The notes under the pieces were generated by a model, which worked only from the letters and a program-made list of their open reading frames with translations, was not told where the DNA came from and did not search any database. 47,780 nt of DNA from Bacteroidales bacterium. Its GTDB lineage: Bacteria > Bacteroidota > Bacteroidia > Bacteroidales > P3. Below, one piece after another: positions 1 to 8,186 of this stretch (its first letter is position 1; each line of letters opens with the position of its first letter). The position numbers and the translations under genes are program-made. Where the stretch lies: NCBI GenBank assembly GCA_017550405.1, contig JAFZPH010000003.1, forward strand, positions 1-47,780, in the 5' to 3' direction.

Positions 1-573
1 ACATTGCTTGGTAAAGAGAATTCATGTTTTACCTCTTATTTTAACATGAATTACCGTGTAATGACCATAAATTAATGACGATTAATGATAATTCATGTTT
101 TACCGCAGCGCCGGGAAGTCTCTGCCGTCGTCACGCCACGACCCACTTGGGTCGTTCAAACCCGGCTCGATGCTGCCTGCTTCCCGGCTTGTTTTCCGTT
201 ATCATATCGAGTAACGATGCTATAACGATACTATCACGAAGCAGGATTGAACGGCCCCTCTCGGTATGTGTTAATTCGTTAATCCCAAATCGGTTGTTGG
301 AATATACCTATTCGAAATCTCCTACGGAGAATATATCTGTATAACGACGTGATATGCTATTAAACGAAAGCCCCTACGGGGCAGGGATATTCCCCATACT
401 TTGCACGATTCGGCAGGTACTCCGTATGAGTTTTCGGTTTCATAATGACCGATTTTAGTTAATCGATTCACGTATTCATGCATGAGCCACCAGACGACGT
501 TATTAAGACAATTTGTCATGGATAAAAACACAAAAAAGGCATGATTTATGTCATTTTGTCAGCATTCCGATGA
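1..573. other. Intergenic region rich in short repeats, no convincing gene
   Basis: No open frame here looks like a real protein. The stretch holds a 15-bp direct repeat (19-33 and 90-104, starting AATTCATGTT) with an inverted half copy at 43-52. It also holds a block at about 196-253 that shares two words, ATAACGATACT (222-232) and GGATTGAACG (244-253), with the gap at 31297-31388. A small hairpin GCCCC-TAC-GGGGC lies near 371-383. The content suggests an intergenic repeat family rather than genes. A 69-codon minus-strand frame (322-531) was considered and not accepted. Confidence 0.5.
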
Positions 574-589
574 TGGCACGAGGGTTGCA
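574..589 (+). promoter_or_regulatory. Sigma-54 (RpoN) promoter for the small heat-shock gene
   Basis: TGGCACG (574-580), four bases, then TTGCA (585-589) matches the sigma-54 -24/-12 consensus TGGCACG-N4-TTGCA at every defined position. Transcription would begin near base 600, giving a leader of about 105 nt before the ATG at 706. Just upstream is TGTCA-TTT-TGTCA (549-561), a possible activator site, though unusually close. The leader has a small GGTTGC/GCAACC hairpin (642-657). That a sigma-54 activator drives it is inferred from the sequence. Confidence 0.75.
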
Positions 590-705
590 GGATAGAGGGT
601 GTCGGCGGACGTAAGGAACCGCAGACAGAGAAACAAAGACGGGTTGCAACAGCAACCAGCCAACAACAAAGATAAAAAACAATAAAAAAATAGGAGATTA
701 AAACC

Positions 706-1145
706 ATGTTACTCACAACAAGAAATCAGAACTTCATGCCCTCGCTCTTTAACGAGTTGATGAATTGGAACAATTGGAACTGCGGTACCTACGACGAACA
801 CGTCACGATGCCCAAGATGAATGTGACCGAAAGCGAGAAGAACTACGAGATTGAGCTCTCGGTGCCCGGGCTGTCGAAAGAAGACCTTAGCCTGAGTGTT
901 GACAGCGAGAACAATCTGGTGGTGGAGATGGTGAAAAGGAGGAGAAGAAAGAGGAGAAGAAAGACCGCCACTACCTGCGCCACGAGTTCAGCTCGCTCCA
1001 GTTCAAGCAGATGTTCAGCCTACCCGAAAACGTGAAGCGCGAAGCCATCAGCGCCAAGGTGGAGCACGGTATCCTGACCGTCACCCTGCCCAAGTTCACC
1101 GACGAGGAGAAACAGGCCAAGTCGCAGCAAATCGCGATACAATAA
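706..1145 (+). pseudogene. Hsp20/alpha-crystallin small heat-shock protein, frameshifted
   Basis: Residues 1-76 in the first frame include the alpha-crystallin start (PKMNVTESEKNYEIELSVPG) and read normally. The frame then fails in a purine run at about 931-960 and would end at 1035 with an arginine-rich nonsense tail. In the -1 frame from the four-A run (934-937) the domain resumes (LPENVKREAISAKVEHGILT, then VTLPKF) and ends at TAA 1143-1145, giving about 146 residues, normal for Hsp20. One missing A in that run explains everything. It could be a sequencing error, a true pseudogene, or less likely programmed slippage, since an AGGAGG follows the run. Hsp20 proteins are ATP-independent holdases. 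The start is supported by AGGAG 8 bases upstream. Confidence 0.85.
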
Positions 1146-1170
1146 CAGTGGACCAAACCACCACACAACA

Positions 1171-1206
1171 CAAAGGGGGACAGCCGTAAAGGGCTGTCCC
1201 CTTTAG
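1171..1206 (+). terminator. Terminator after hsp20
   Basis: A GGGGACAGCC / GGCTGTCCCC stem with flanking AAA/TTT and a short loop follows the hsp20 stop by about 27 bases. One extra G makes a small bulge. It separates hsp20 from the next promoter (1221-1253). Confidence 0.7.
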
Positions 1207-1220
1207 TGTTTGATATATTT

Positions 1221-1253
1221 TTTGTTGGTATGGATTTTTATTCGTATCTTTGC
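1221..1253 (+). promoter_or_regulatory. Bacteroidetes-type promoter of the gls-engB-dacB operon
   Basis: TTTG (1221-1224), 20 bp, then TATCTTTGC (1245-1253) matches the primary sigma consensus of Bacteroidetes. Transcription should start near 1258-1260, about 16 bases before the ATG at 1276. This argues against a longer protein starting at 1210. Confidence 0.8.
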
Positions 1254-1275
1254 AAATTCTAAACAGCTTATCAAT

Positions 1276-2154
1276 ATGGAAGAAAGACCGCACATGGACC
1301 CGAGGGAAATCACCACGAAACATGTTGACATACAAAAGATTCTTGCCAACAAAGGGGTGAAGCTGCCCCATTGGGCAGTACGCATGATGGAACGGCTGCT
1401 GCACGCCGACGAGATCAACTCCGTCATCTATCGGCTGCGCGACAAGTTCGGGCTGGACTTTGTACACGCTTTCCTTGAGGGCGACCATCCCGAGGACCTG
1501 AACGCGAAGATACTGGTGACCAACCCCGAGCACATTCCTGCAGAGGGGTATCCCATCGTGGCGGGGAACCACCCGCTGGGCGGCCCCGACGGGCTGGCGG
1601 TGATGGCTGCCGTGGGGCGCTACCGCAAGGACATCAAGTTCCCGGTGAACGACTTTCTGCTCTATCTGCCCGGCCCTGCACCCCTGTTCGTGCCCATCGA
1701 CAAGGTGAACCGCAACACGGCCAATGTGAACGCCCTGGAGGAGGCCTTTGCGGGCGAGAACTGCCTGCTCTATTTCCCGGCGGGCATCTGCTCGCGCAAG
1801 CAGAAGGGCGGCGACATCCGCGACCTGGAGTGGAAGCCCACCTTCATCAAGAAGGCCGTTCGCTACCACCGCGACGTGGTGCCTTTCTTCTTCGACGCCC
1901 GCAACCGCAAGCGGTTCTACAACATCGCCCGCCTGCGCGAACGGCTGGGCATCAAGTTCAACTTCGAGATGGCCCTGCTGCCCGGCGAGATGTTCGCCCA
2001 ACGCGGCAAGACCATGCACCTGACCGTTGGCAACCCCATCCCCTACTCCACCTTCGACAACCGCCACACCGCCAAGGAGTGGGCGGCGCTGGTGAAGGAG
2101 TATTGCTATAAACTGAAAGACAATCCCCAAGCCCGGTTCGAGGAGCTGCTGTAG
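1276..2154 (+). CDS. glsA: Lyso-aminolipid O-acyltransferase (PlsC/OlsA-like, GlsA)
   Basis: A 292-residue member of the lysophospholipid acyltransferase family. It has AGNHPLGGPDG, the family NHxxxxD-type catalytic block, near residue 97, a PxFVPIDKVNR block, and LLYFPAGICSRK, which corresponds to the FPEGxxS acyl-acceptor motif. The neighbouring N-acyltransferase gene points to the two-step synthesis of N-acyloxyacyl amino-acid lipids: in Bacteroides, GlsB N-acylates glycine and GlsA adds the second acyl chain. Which amino acid is used cannot be read from the sequence. The start at 1276 is chosen because the promoter ends at 1253. Likely at the inner face of the cytoplasmic membrane. Confidence 0.8.
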   Translation: MEERPHMDPREITTKHVDIQKILANKGVKLPHWAVRMMERLLHADEINSVIYRLRDKFGLDFVHAFLEGDHPEDLNAKILVTNPEHIPAEGYPIVAGNHPLGGPDGLAVMAAVGRYRKDIKFPVNDFLLYLPGPAPLFVPIDKVNRNTANVNALEEAFAGENCLLYFPAGICSRKQKGGDIRDLEWKPTFIKKAVRYHRDVVPFFFDARNRKRFYNIARLRERLGIKFNFEMALLPGEMFAQRGKTMHLTVGNPIPYSTFDNRHTAKEWAALVKEYCYKLKDNPQARFEELL

Positions 2155-2204
2155 ACAGCCCCCTCCCCCCTATCGGTATCACCATTATCAAAACGCAAGT
2201 AGCT

Positions 2205-3341
2205 ATGGAAATCGACACCTCGTACATCATCCCACCGGTATCCCGCGACCTGATAAAGGCCGAATTGAAGCACAAGAACTTTCTCCGCAAGACCAACAGC
2301 GGGAACAAGGAGATATATATCACCACGGCGCACCTGTCGCCCAACATCATGCGCGAGATTGGGCGCCTGCGCGAGCTGAGCTTCGCCCTGGACGGCGGCG
2401 GCACGGGCAAGGACTGCGACATCGACGAGTTTGACACGATGCCCGAACCCTACTGCTTCAAGCAGCTGTTTGTGTGGAGCCCCGAGGACGATGAGATTGT
2501 GGGCGGCTACCGCTTTATCCATGGCAGCAACATGATGCACCGCGAGGACGGCACCATTGCCACCCCCACGTCGGAGCTGTTCCAGTACTCGGACCAATTC
2601 ATCGAGAACTACCTCCCCTACACCGTGGAGCTGGGACGCGCCTTTGTGCAGCCCGACTTCCAGCCGGGCAACAACTTGAGAAAGGGGCTCTACTCGCTGG
2701 ACAACCTGTGGGACGGCCTCGGAGCCATCGCCCTGGAGATACCGGAGACCCTCTACTTCTTCGGCAAAATCACCATGTACCCTCAGATGAACCGCCGCGC
2801 CAAAGACTTGATCCTATACTTCTACCAGAAACATTTCCCCGACCCCGAGGGACTGGTGTGGCCCTACACACGGCTGAAGATTGAGTCGGACCTGAACGAG
2901 TTGCACGCGCTCTTCGACGGACGCAACTACAAGGAGGATTACCAGATACTGGTGCGCAACGTGCGCGCCCTGGGCTGCACGGTGCCGGCCATGATCAACG
3001 CATACATGAACCTCACACCCACCATGCGGTCGTTCGGCACAGCCATCAACACCGAGTTCGGCAACACCGACGAGACAGGCATCCTTGTCACCTTGCGCGA
3101 CATTGTGCCCGAGAAGCGCAAACGCTACATCGAGTCGTACGACACAAAGAACCGCGTGCTGGACCGCATCAAGCTGTTCCGCATCAACATGAAGCAACTG
3201 CCTTGGTGGAAACAGATAAACGACACCGAACGGATGGAGCTGAAACGGCTCAAACACCTGAAGGAAAGTGTAGCGGAAAGCAGCAAGAGCAAGTCGCACA
3301 AGAGAAGGAAGAAACGCACCGCCCCACGCACAAAGGAATAA
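2205..3341 (+). CDS. glsB: Amino-acid N-acyltransferase (OlsB-like GNAT, GlsB)
   Basis: A 378-residue protein of the GNAT type related to OlsB and the 'hemolysin' acyltransferases. It has an N-terminal IGRLRELSFALDGGGTGKD segment, FVWSPEDDEIVGGYRFIHG, and a YTVELGRAFVQPDFQ block as in acyl-ACP-dependent amino-acid acyltransferases. The C-terminus is a highly basic tail (KSKSHKRRKKR, about 355-370). It lies 50 bp after the O-acyltransferase and 27 bp before engB, so it is probably co-transcribed. By analogy with Bacteroides GlsB it would transfer a 3-hydroxy fatty acid to an amino acid, probably glycine. The role is family knowledge plus context. Confidence 0.8.
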   Translation: MEIDTSYIIPPVSRDLIKAELKHKNFLRKTNSGNKEIYITTAHLSPNIMREIGRLRELSFALDGGGTGKDCDIDEFDTMPEPYCFKQLFVWSPEDDEIVGGYRFIHGSNMMHREDGTIATPTSELFQYSDQFIENYLPYTVELGRAFVQPDFQPGNNLRKGLYSLDNLWDGLGAIALEIPETLYFFGKITMYPQMNRRAKDLILYFYQKHFPDPEGLVWPYTRLKIESDLNELHALFDGRNYKEDYQILVRNVRALGCTVPAMINAYMNLTPTMRSFGTAINTEFGNTDETGILVTLRDIVPEKRKRYIESYDTKNRVLDRIKLFRINMKQLPWWKQINDTERMELKRLKHLKESVAESSKSKSHKRRKKRTAPRTKE

Positions 3342-3368
3342 CAACCCCGAAACGAACCCCTACCAACG

Positions 3369-3995
3369 ATGGAGATAAAAAGCGCCACCTTCGTTGTCAG
3401 CAACAACGACTACCGCAAGTGCCCCGACACACGGCTGCCCGAATATGCCTTTATCGGGCGCAGCAACGTGGGCAAGTCGTCGCTTATCAATATGCTCACC
3501 AACAACAAAAGCCTGGCCAAGACGAGCGTCAAACCCGGCAAGACCCAGCTCATCAACCACTTCCTTATCAACAAAGCGTGGTATCTCGTCGACCTGCCGG
3601 GCTACGGCTATGCCCGCACGTCGAAAGCGTCGCGGATGGAGTGGCAGGCGATGATCAACGACTATATCCTCAACCGCGAAACCCTGGCCAACCTGTTTGT
3701 GCTTATCGACTCGCGCATCCCGCCACAGAAAATCGACATCGAGTTTATCAACTACATGGGCGCCCATGGTGTGCCGCTCATCATCATCTTCACCAAGACC
3801 GACAAGCAGAAACAGAGCGAGACGGCCGCCACGGTGAACAACATGAAGCGTGTGCTGTCCGAGACCTGGGAGGAGCTGCCGGAGATGATACTCACCTCGT
3901 CGGTGACACGCACCGGCCGCAACAAACTGCTGGACCGCATAGACGAAATCAACCAACTGTTGGCCAACGACCCCCAACGGAATAATAAACTATAA
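3369..3995 (+). CDS. engB: Ribosome biogenesis GTPase EngB (YihA/YsxC)
   Basis: A 208-residue GTPase with all G motifs: GRSNVGKS (G1, 30-37), the switch I block KPGKTQ (G2, 55-60), DLPG (G3, 75-78) and TKTD (G4, 142-145). Length and order match EngB, an essential factor for assembly of the large ribosomal subunit. It sits between the lipid genes and a PBP4-like gene, in one direction and closely spaced, so expression probably depends on the promoter at 1221. Confidence 0.95.
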   Translation: MEIKSATFVVSNNDYRKCPDTRLPEYAFIGRSNVGKSSLINMLTNNKSLAKTSVKPGKTQLINHFLINKAWYLVDLPGYGYARTSKASRMEWQAMINDYILNRETLANLFVLIDSRIPPQKIDIEFINYMGAHGVPLIIIFTKTDKQKQSETAATVNNMKRVLSETWEELPEMILTSSVTRTGRNKLLDRIDEINQLLANDPQRNNKL

Positions 3996-4006
3996 GCAAC
4001 AAGAAC

Positions 4007-5443
4007 ATGACCCATTGCAAGAAAATCTTTCTGGCAACACTCTGCACAATGCTCTGGATGGCCGCGGCGGCACAGAACACCGACCGTCTGGACTTTGTTG
4101 TCAGACATACCACCCTCAAGCCCGCCCTGCGGCATGCCTCGTTCGCGGTGTGCGTCCACAACATCACCAAGGACAGCACCATCTATTCGCGCAACGACGA
4201 CCTTTCCATGATTCCTGCAGCCATCAACAAGCTCTTCACCACCGCCGCCGCCTACAGCCGCATGGGACCAAAGTTCTACTTCGAGAACCACCTCTACTAT
4301 TCGGGCGAGATTGACCGCCACGGCACCCTGCAGGGCGACATCATCATCGCCAGCGCCGGCGACCCCTTCTTCTGCTCGGACCGCTTCCCACACACCGACT
4401 CGACCTTCCACCGCCTCACCGAGGCCATCCGCCATAAGGGCATCAAACGCATCAACGGTCACATCTACGCCGACACCAGCATCTTCGAGGGCGACATGGT
4501 ACACCCCTCGTGGCGTTGGGACGACATAGGCAATTGCCACGCCAGCGGAGCCTGCGGCATCAACTATAACGAGAACTCGGTGGATGTCCACTTCAAGGCT
4601 GGCAGACGCGTGGGCGACCCGGCGGTTATCACCAGCACCAACCCCGACATTCCCATCACCAACAATGTGGTCACCGGCCCGCGCGACACGGTCTTCGATG
4701 TCTGCTTCTATGGTGCTCCGCACCAGAACAACCGCACCTGCCGGGGTGTCATCCCCCTCGGCACCGCCGACACCCACTTCCGTGCATCGCTGCCGCAGCC
4801 TGCCATGCGCATGGCCACGGCGTTCACGCGGTATCTGCGCTCGCACGGCATCACCGTCTCGGGCGAACCCGACGTACACTTCACCATGCCCAAACAATAC
4901 CGCAAGCTCTATACCGACACCGCTTTCAACCTGTTCACCACCACCGCGCTGACCACCCAGACCAACAACAACATCGCCTCCGAAAGCCTTTTCAAGCTCC
5001 TCGGCTACCTGCGCGACGGGCATGGCACCTTTGGCTCCGGCCGCCGGTTTATGTACGATTATTTCCAGGAGCTTGACATCAGCACCTCGGGGGTGAATAT
5101 GGTGGACGGCAGCGGCCTATCGCGCGACAACCGTGTCACCGCCTACTTTGTGTGCCAATTCCTTGACGCTGTGGCGCGCCAACAGTTTTTCTTCGACTAT
5201 GCCGGCGCCCTCGGCATCAGCAACCGCGTGCCGGAATACGACATCATTCCCCGTGTGCCGGAGGACTGCTCGCTCCGCATCAAGAGCGGCGTGGCTCCCG
5301 GCGTGCGCAACTTTGCAGGTTACTTCACCAACCAGGAGGACCAGGTGTTCAGTTTCTCCATCCTCTGCAACAACTACAACTGCGACGACGCCACTATCGA
5401 CCAGTTGATAAAGGGCATTATCGAAGAGATTATCCGGCTTTAG
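4007..5443 (+). CDS. dacB: PBP4-type D-Ala-D-Ala carboxypeptidase homologue without the catalytic serine
   Basis: A 478-residue secreted protein (signal peptide about 1-22) of peptidase family S13, normal in length. The family's SxxK motif, usually PASxxK, reads PAAINK here (70-75): the nucleophilic serine is Ala72 (codon GCC 4220-4222), while Lys75 remains. The second motif region DGSGLSRDN (367-375) and the third motif KSG (426-428, for KTG) are kept. A functional enzyme would trim or cleave periplasmic peptidoglycan. With Ala at this site, acyl-enzyme chemistry should be impossible, so it may be a binding or regulatory pseudoenzyme. It is 11 bp after engB, the last gene of the operon. Confidence 0.88.
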   Translation: MTHCKKIFLATLCTMLWMAAAAQNTDRLDFVVRHTTLKPALRHASFAVCVHNITKDSTIYSRNDDLSMIPAAINKLFTTAAAYSRMGPKFYFENHLYYSGEIDRHGTLQGDIIIASAGDPFFCSDRFPHTDSTFHRLTEAIRHKGIKRINGHIYADTSIFEGDMVHPSWRWDDIGNCHASGACGINYNENSVDVHFKAGRRVGDPAVITSTNPDIPITNNVVTGPRDTVFDVCFYGAPHQNNRTCRGVIPLGTADTHFRASLPQPAMRMATAFTRYLRSHGITVSGEPDVHFTMPKQYRKLYTDTAFNLFTTTALTTQTNNNIASESLFKLLGYLRDGHGTFGSGRRFMYDYFQELDISTSGVNMVDGSGLSRDNRVTAYFVCQFLDAVARQQFFFDYAGALGISNRVPEYDIIPRVPEDCSLRIKSGVAPGVRNFAGYFTNQEDQVFSFSILCNNYNCDDATIDQLIKGIIEEIIRL

Positions 5444-5460
5444 CCATTCTATCACCAAGA

Positions 5461-5508
5461 AAAGTGGCTGACACTCCAGAAAGGTGCGTCAGCCACTTTT
5501 TTTTTTGA
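5461..5508. terminator. Strong intrinsic terminator
   Basis: A 12-bp perfect stem AAAGTGGCTGAC (5461-5472) / GTCAGCCACTTT (5488-5499) is followed by a run of T. It ends the gls-engB-dacB operon. The A-rich 5' side means it could also stop transcription from the opposite strand, where the C10 protease gene ends at 5521. Confidence 0.92.
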
Positions 5509-5520
5509 GTGTTCCAGTTC

Positions 5521-7482
5521 TTACTTCTTCACAACACGTTTAATGGTGGTGTTGCGAGAGGTAATAATGCGGACAAAGTATGCCCCTGCGGGCAACTGTC
5601 TCACGTCTATTTGCTCTTTGTCTGTGGTAAGGATTCGGCGTCCACTCATGTCCATCAGCTCGACCTTTTGTACATTATCAGCCTGAATGTTCAGCACATC
5701 GGTCACTGGGTTAGGATATACGTTCACCACTCCTTCCGAAGGCACATCCTCGATATCCAAATGGGCACAGGGCCATTCAATAAAGTGGCTTCCCCCGTTG
5801 CGATATGCGTTCTTCACCGACACCAGCGCCTCTTCGTAGCGGTTTTTTATCGTGTAGTTGACATAGCGGTCGGTACCACCGCCTTTGTGCCATACTGCAT
5901 AGACATCGTGAGGGGCCACGGCAATGTCGACGGAGTCCTTGGTACCCTGCTCCAGGCGAGCAGTGCCATAGATATAACCCGATGCCGACTGAAGCGACAG
6001 ATAAGCACCACCCTGCCAAGTCTCACCATGGGTACATTCCATCACCACGGTTACTGGACACAGCTCCTCTTCGTTATAAGCACTCTGCACCACACGAACC
6101 AAGCAACGCTCGCCACCCTGCGCGAAGGTTATTGTGGCAACACGCTCTTCACCGGTGTTGTTTTCCGGCACAATGAAACGCACCCGACAAGCATGGGCAA
6201 AGGTGTCCACTTGCACGGTGAGCCAATCGGCATCGCACACCATACTCCAAACGGTGTTCACTGCACTATTGGGAGCAAACAGAAGTGAATCGGCCCCGCC
6301 GTCACGGTTCATGGAGAAAAGCGTGTCGCTCACCCGCAAACGGTAGTCGGGCACCAAGCCCAACAAGGCAGCGTTAGACATATTGAAAGTATAGGTGACA
6401 TTGCCACCCACACCTCCCACACCAGGGCTGATGGAGTCGACAGGGAAATAGCCATCCCCCCGGCCGCTCCAACCGAAATTGAAGTGCATATAGCCACGAC
6501 TGTCGTATCCGTCACAGATAAAGCCGTGACCGCCCTCTTCTGCTGCACCAGTATAAACGATGGGGTGTCCCAAGTCCAAATCGGCTATAATCATGTCGCG
6601 CCATTCCGCGTTGCCATAGCCGAAGTCCTTGTGCACAACCCGCATCTGATTGCTGTAACCGAAGTAATCCTTCAACGAGTTGTCGATACTGGCATAGCCA
6701 GACACACCGGCCAAACCAGCTGCCGCACTGCCGTCGCGAGAGTAATCCATTTCAAGACTCACGCCACAATGGTACATCAGCAAAGCCACAGCCTCTTTCT
6801 CCACCATAGGCGAACTGGCAGTAGCCGCAACGGGCATATTCTCCCAGTCGTAGAGAGTGTGTGCAAAATCGGCCTGTTGCACACCATAACGCACATGAGT
6901 GTAACTATGACTACCCTGTCCAAAGGCGGGGTATTTCCAATAATTCATCACCTGCGCCTGAGCCGTGGCAGCACAGCCCGTCACCGACCCGCCGGGGCAG
7001 TAGCCATTATATGGATAGCCCTGGTCCCAGAAAGTGGTAAGCATGGGTTCCACACCTTCCCACACGGTATCTTTTGGGGTGATACCCTGTTCCAGGGCAT
7101 ACCATTCAGCATGGGGAGGAAAGCCTTTTGCCTCGCGCAAGATGTCGATCTCCTTCTGATATCCCTTCAACCACTCCTGCAAGGCTGGAGGCATATTGGC
7201 AGTGTCCATCGCACCCGTAGCAGAATAGCCCAAGATGGGACGCGCCGCATCGTCGGCAGCCACGAGCACAAAGCCTCCATCGGCACCCTCGAAAAGATAG
7301 ATGCCTCTGTACTGCCACTCGGTGGGGACATCCGCCAGCCTGTTGCCGCTCTTGGCACCAGTCTGGGAGGAGAAGAAAGACTGCGCAAGAGCGGCAGCCC
7401 GTTTGGGATTCACTGGGGCGGCGACAGCGGTGCCAATCATCAGCACCGCCGCAGCCAGTAATAATACCTTGTTCAGTTTCAT
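5521..7482 (-). CDS. Secreted C10 (streptopain-family) cysteine protease with T9SS sorting tail
   Basis: A 653-residue protein. It has a signal peptide (1-22), then a Spi-like propeptide (25-125) starting VNPKRAAALAQSFF. The C10 catalytic domain follows, with Cys170 in SVTGCAATAQAQVMNYW and His319 in GGHGFICDGYD, then FNFGWSGRGDGYF. A BACON-like beta domain (about 385-470) has DADWLTV and ATITFAQGG. The C-terminal T9SS type A sorting domain (about 585-653) starts VNVYPNPVTDVLNIQ and ends in a basic VKK. Both catalytic residues are present, so it should be active. Relatives include SpeB and P. gingivalis PrtT. It should be exported by Sec, carried over the outer membrane by the T9SS, and released or anchored. 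The gene lies 15 bp after the lipoprotein gene. Confidence 0.93.
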   Translation of the reverse strand: MKLNKVLLLAAAVLMIGTAVAAPVNPKRAAALAQSFFSSQTGAKSGNRLADVPTEWQYRGIYLFEGADGGFVLVAADDAARPILGYSATGAMDTANMPPALQEWLKGYQKEIDILREAKGFPPHAEWYALEQGITPKDTVWEGVEPMLTTFWDQGYPYNGYCPGGSVTGCAATAQAQVMNYWKYPAFGQGSHSYTHVRYGVQQADFAHTLYDWENMPVAATASSPMVEKEAVALLMYHCGVSLEMDYSRDGSAAAGLAGVSGYASIDNSLKDYFGYSNQMRVVHKDFGYGNAEWRDMIIADLDLGHPIVYTGAAEEGGHGFICDGYDSRGYMHFNFGWSGRGDGYFPVDSISPGVGGVGGNVTYTFNMSNAALLGLVPDYRLRVSDTLFSMNRDGGADSLLFAPNSAVNTVWSMVCDADWLTVQVDTFAHACRVRFIVPENNTGEERVATITFAQGGERCLVRVVQSAYNEEELCPVTVVMECTHGETWQGGAYLSLQSASGYIYGTARLEQGTKDSVDIAVAPHDVYAVWHKGGGTDRYVNYTIKNRYEEALVSVKNAYRNGGSHFIEWPCAHLDIEDVPSEGVVNVYPNPVTDVLNIQADNVQKVELMDMSGRRILTTDKEQIDVRQLPAGAYFVRIITSRNTTIKRVVKK

Positions 7483-7497
7483 AGCAATACTCTGTTA

Positions 7498-8109
7498 TCA
7501 AATTTTCAAAGCACGGACGATTCTGCCCACAATGTTACCCCAGCTCATCTTGCCTTTTGCAGTCTTGGCACTGGGGATGATGGCCTTGGCAGGCTCAACA
7601 GGCACCTGTGTGAACACCATCACTGAGGTTCCCATTATCTCTTCCATGTCGGGGTCGTCGAAATCAAGGGTCAGTGTCTGTGCCACCGTGTCGTAAACCA
7701 GTTCGTAGGAATAGTAGGCTGTGTCGCCCAGCTCATCGTCGTAATAATGGCATTTCAATATCACGCTGTCGTTGCTGAAGGTGTAGGTGAACGCTTCTGT
7801 CATGTTCTGGTTCTGGGAGGCTGCGGGGTAGTCGGGTACATTGATAACGAGATCATGGAACAGTTCTCCGCTTACCGAGTCGAGGAAGTCGAGCGACAGG
7901 TCGTAGGTGACATCCATTTGCAGCATGCCCTCGTAATAATAGGTGTTTTCCAGGTGGGCAGACCATGCAGTACCTACATAGTTGTTCTCGGGAGTTTCCA
8001 CCTCAGGAGTTTCAGGGGTTAAAGGTTCAATCTTTTCTTTCTTGCAACCGGCAAAGGCCAAGGATGCGGCCACCGTAACGATGGCTAAAGTTTTTAGTGT
8101 TGTCTTCAT
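7498..8109 (-). CDS. Lipoprotein of unknown function next to the C10 protease
   Basis: A 203-residue protein with a lipoprotein signal (lipobox LAFAGC, Cys21), then a charged Pro/Glu linker with three PETPEVETPE-like units. A soluble domain rich in Asp, Tyr and Val follows (YDLSLDFLDSVSGELFHDLV and LTLDFDDPDMEEIMGT), reading as a beta-rich fold. No family was recognised. It is transcribed just before the protease gene, 15 bp apart. In Bacteroides, C10 proteases are often encoded with small Spi-like inhibitors or lipoproteins, so an inhibitor or partner role is possible but unproven. Confidence 0.8.
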   Translation of the reverse strand: MKTTLKTLAIVTVAASLAFAGCKKEKIEPLTPETPEVETPENNYVGTAWSAHLENTYYYEGMLQMDVTYDLSLDFLDSVSGELFHDLVINVPDYPAASQNQNMTEAFTYTFSNDSVILKCHYYDDELGDTAYYSYELVYDTVAQTLTLDFDDPDMEEIMGTSVMVFTQVPVEPAKAIIPSAKTAKGKMSWGNIVGRIVRALKI

Positions 8110-8186
8110 GTTATTATTGTTTCATTTTTTTGTGTATAATCAATAAACGTTTAAGATGGTAAAATCCTTCACAGGGGTGGTGATAT

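Noticed and set aside
322..531. 69-codon minus-strand frame with a protein-like sequence
   Set aside because: It lies in a repeat-rich gap, has no promoter match, and crosses two small hairpins. It may be a relic but cannot be supported as a gene.
1210..1275. Longer start for the O-acyltransferase
   Set aside because: This part contains the promoter -33 and -7 elements, so it is not in the transcript.
3752..5023. Long antisense frame over engB and the PBP4-like gene
   Set aside because: It is a shadow caused by G+C-rich third positions; the plus-strand genes carry clear family motifs.
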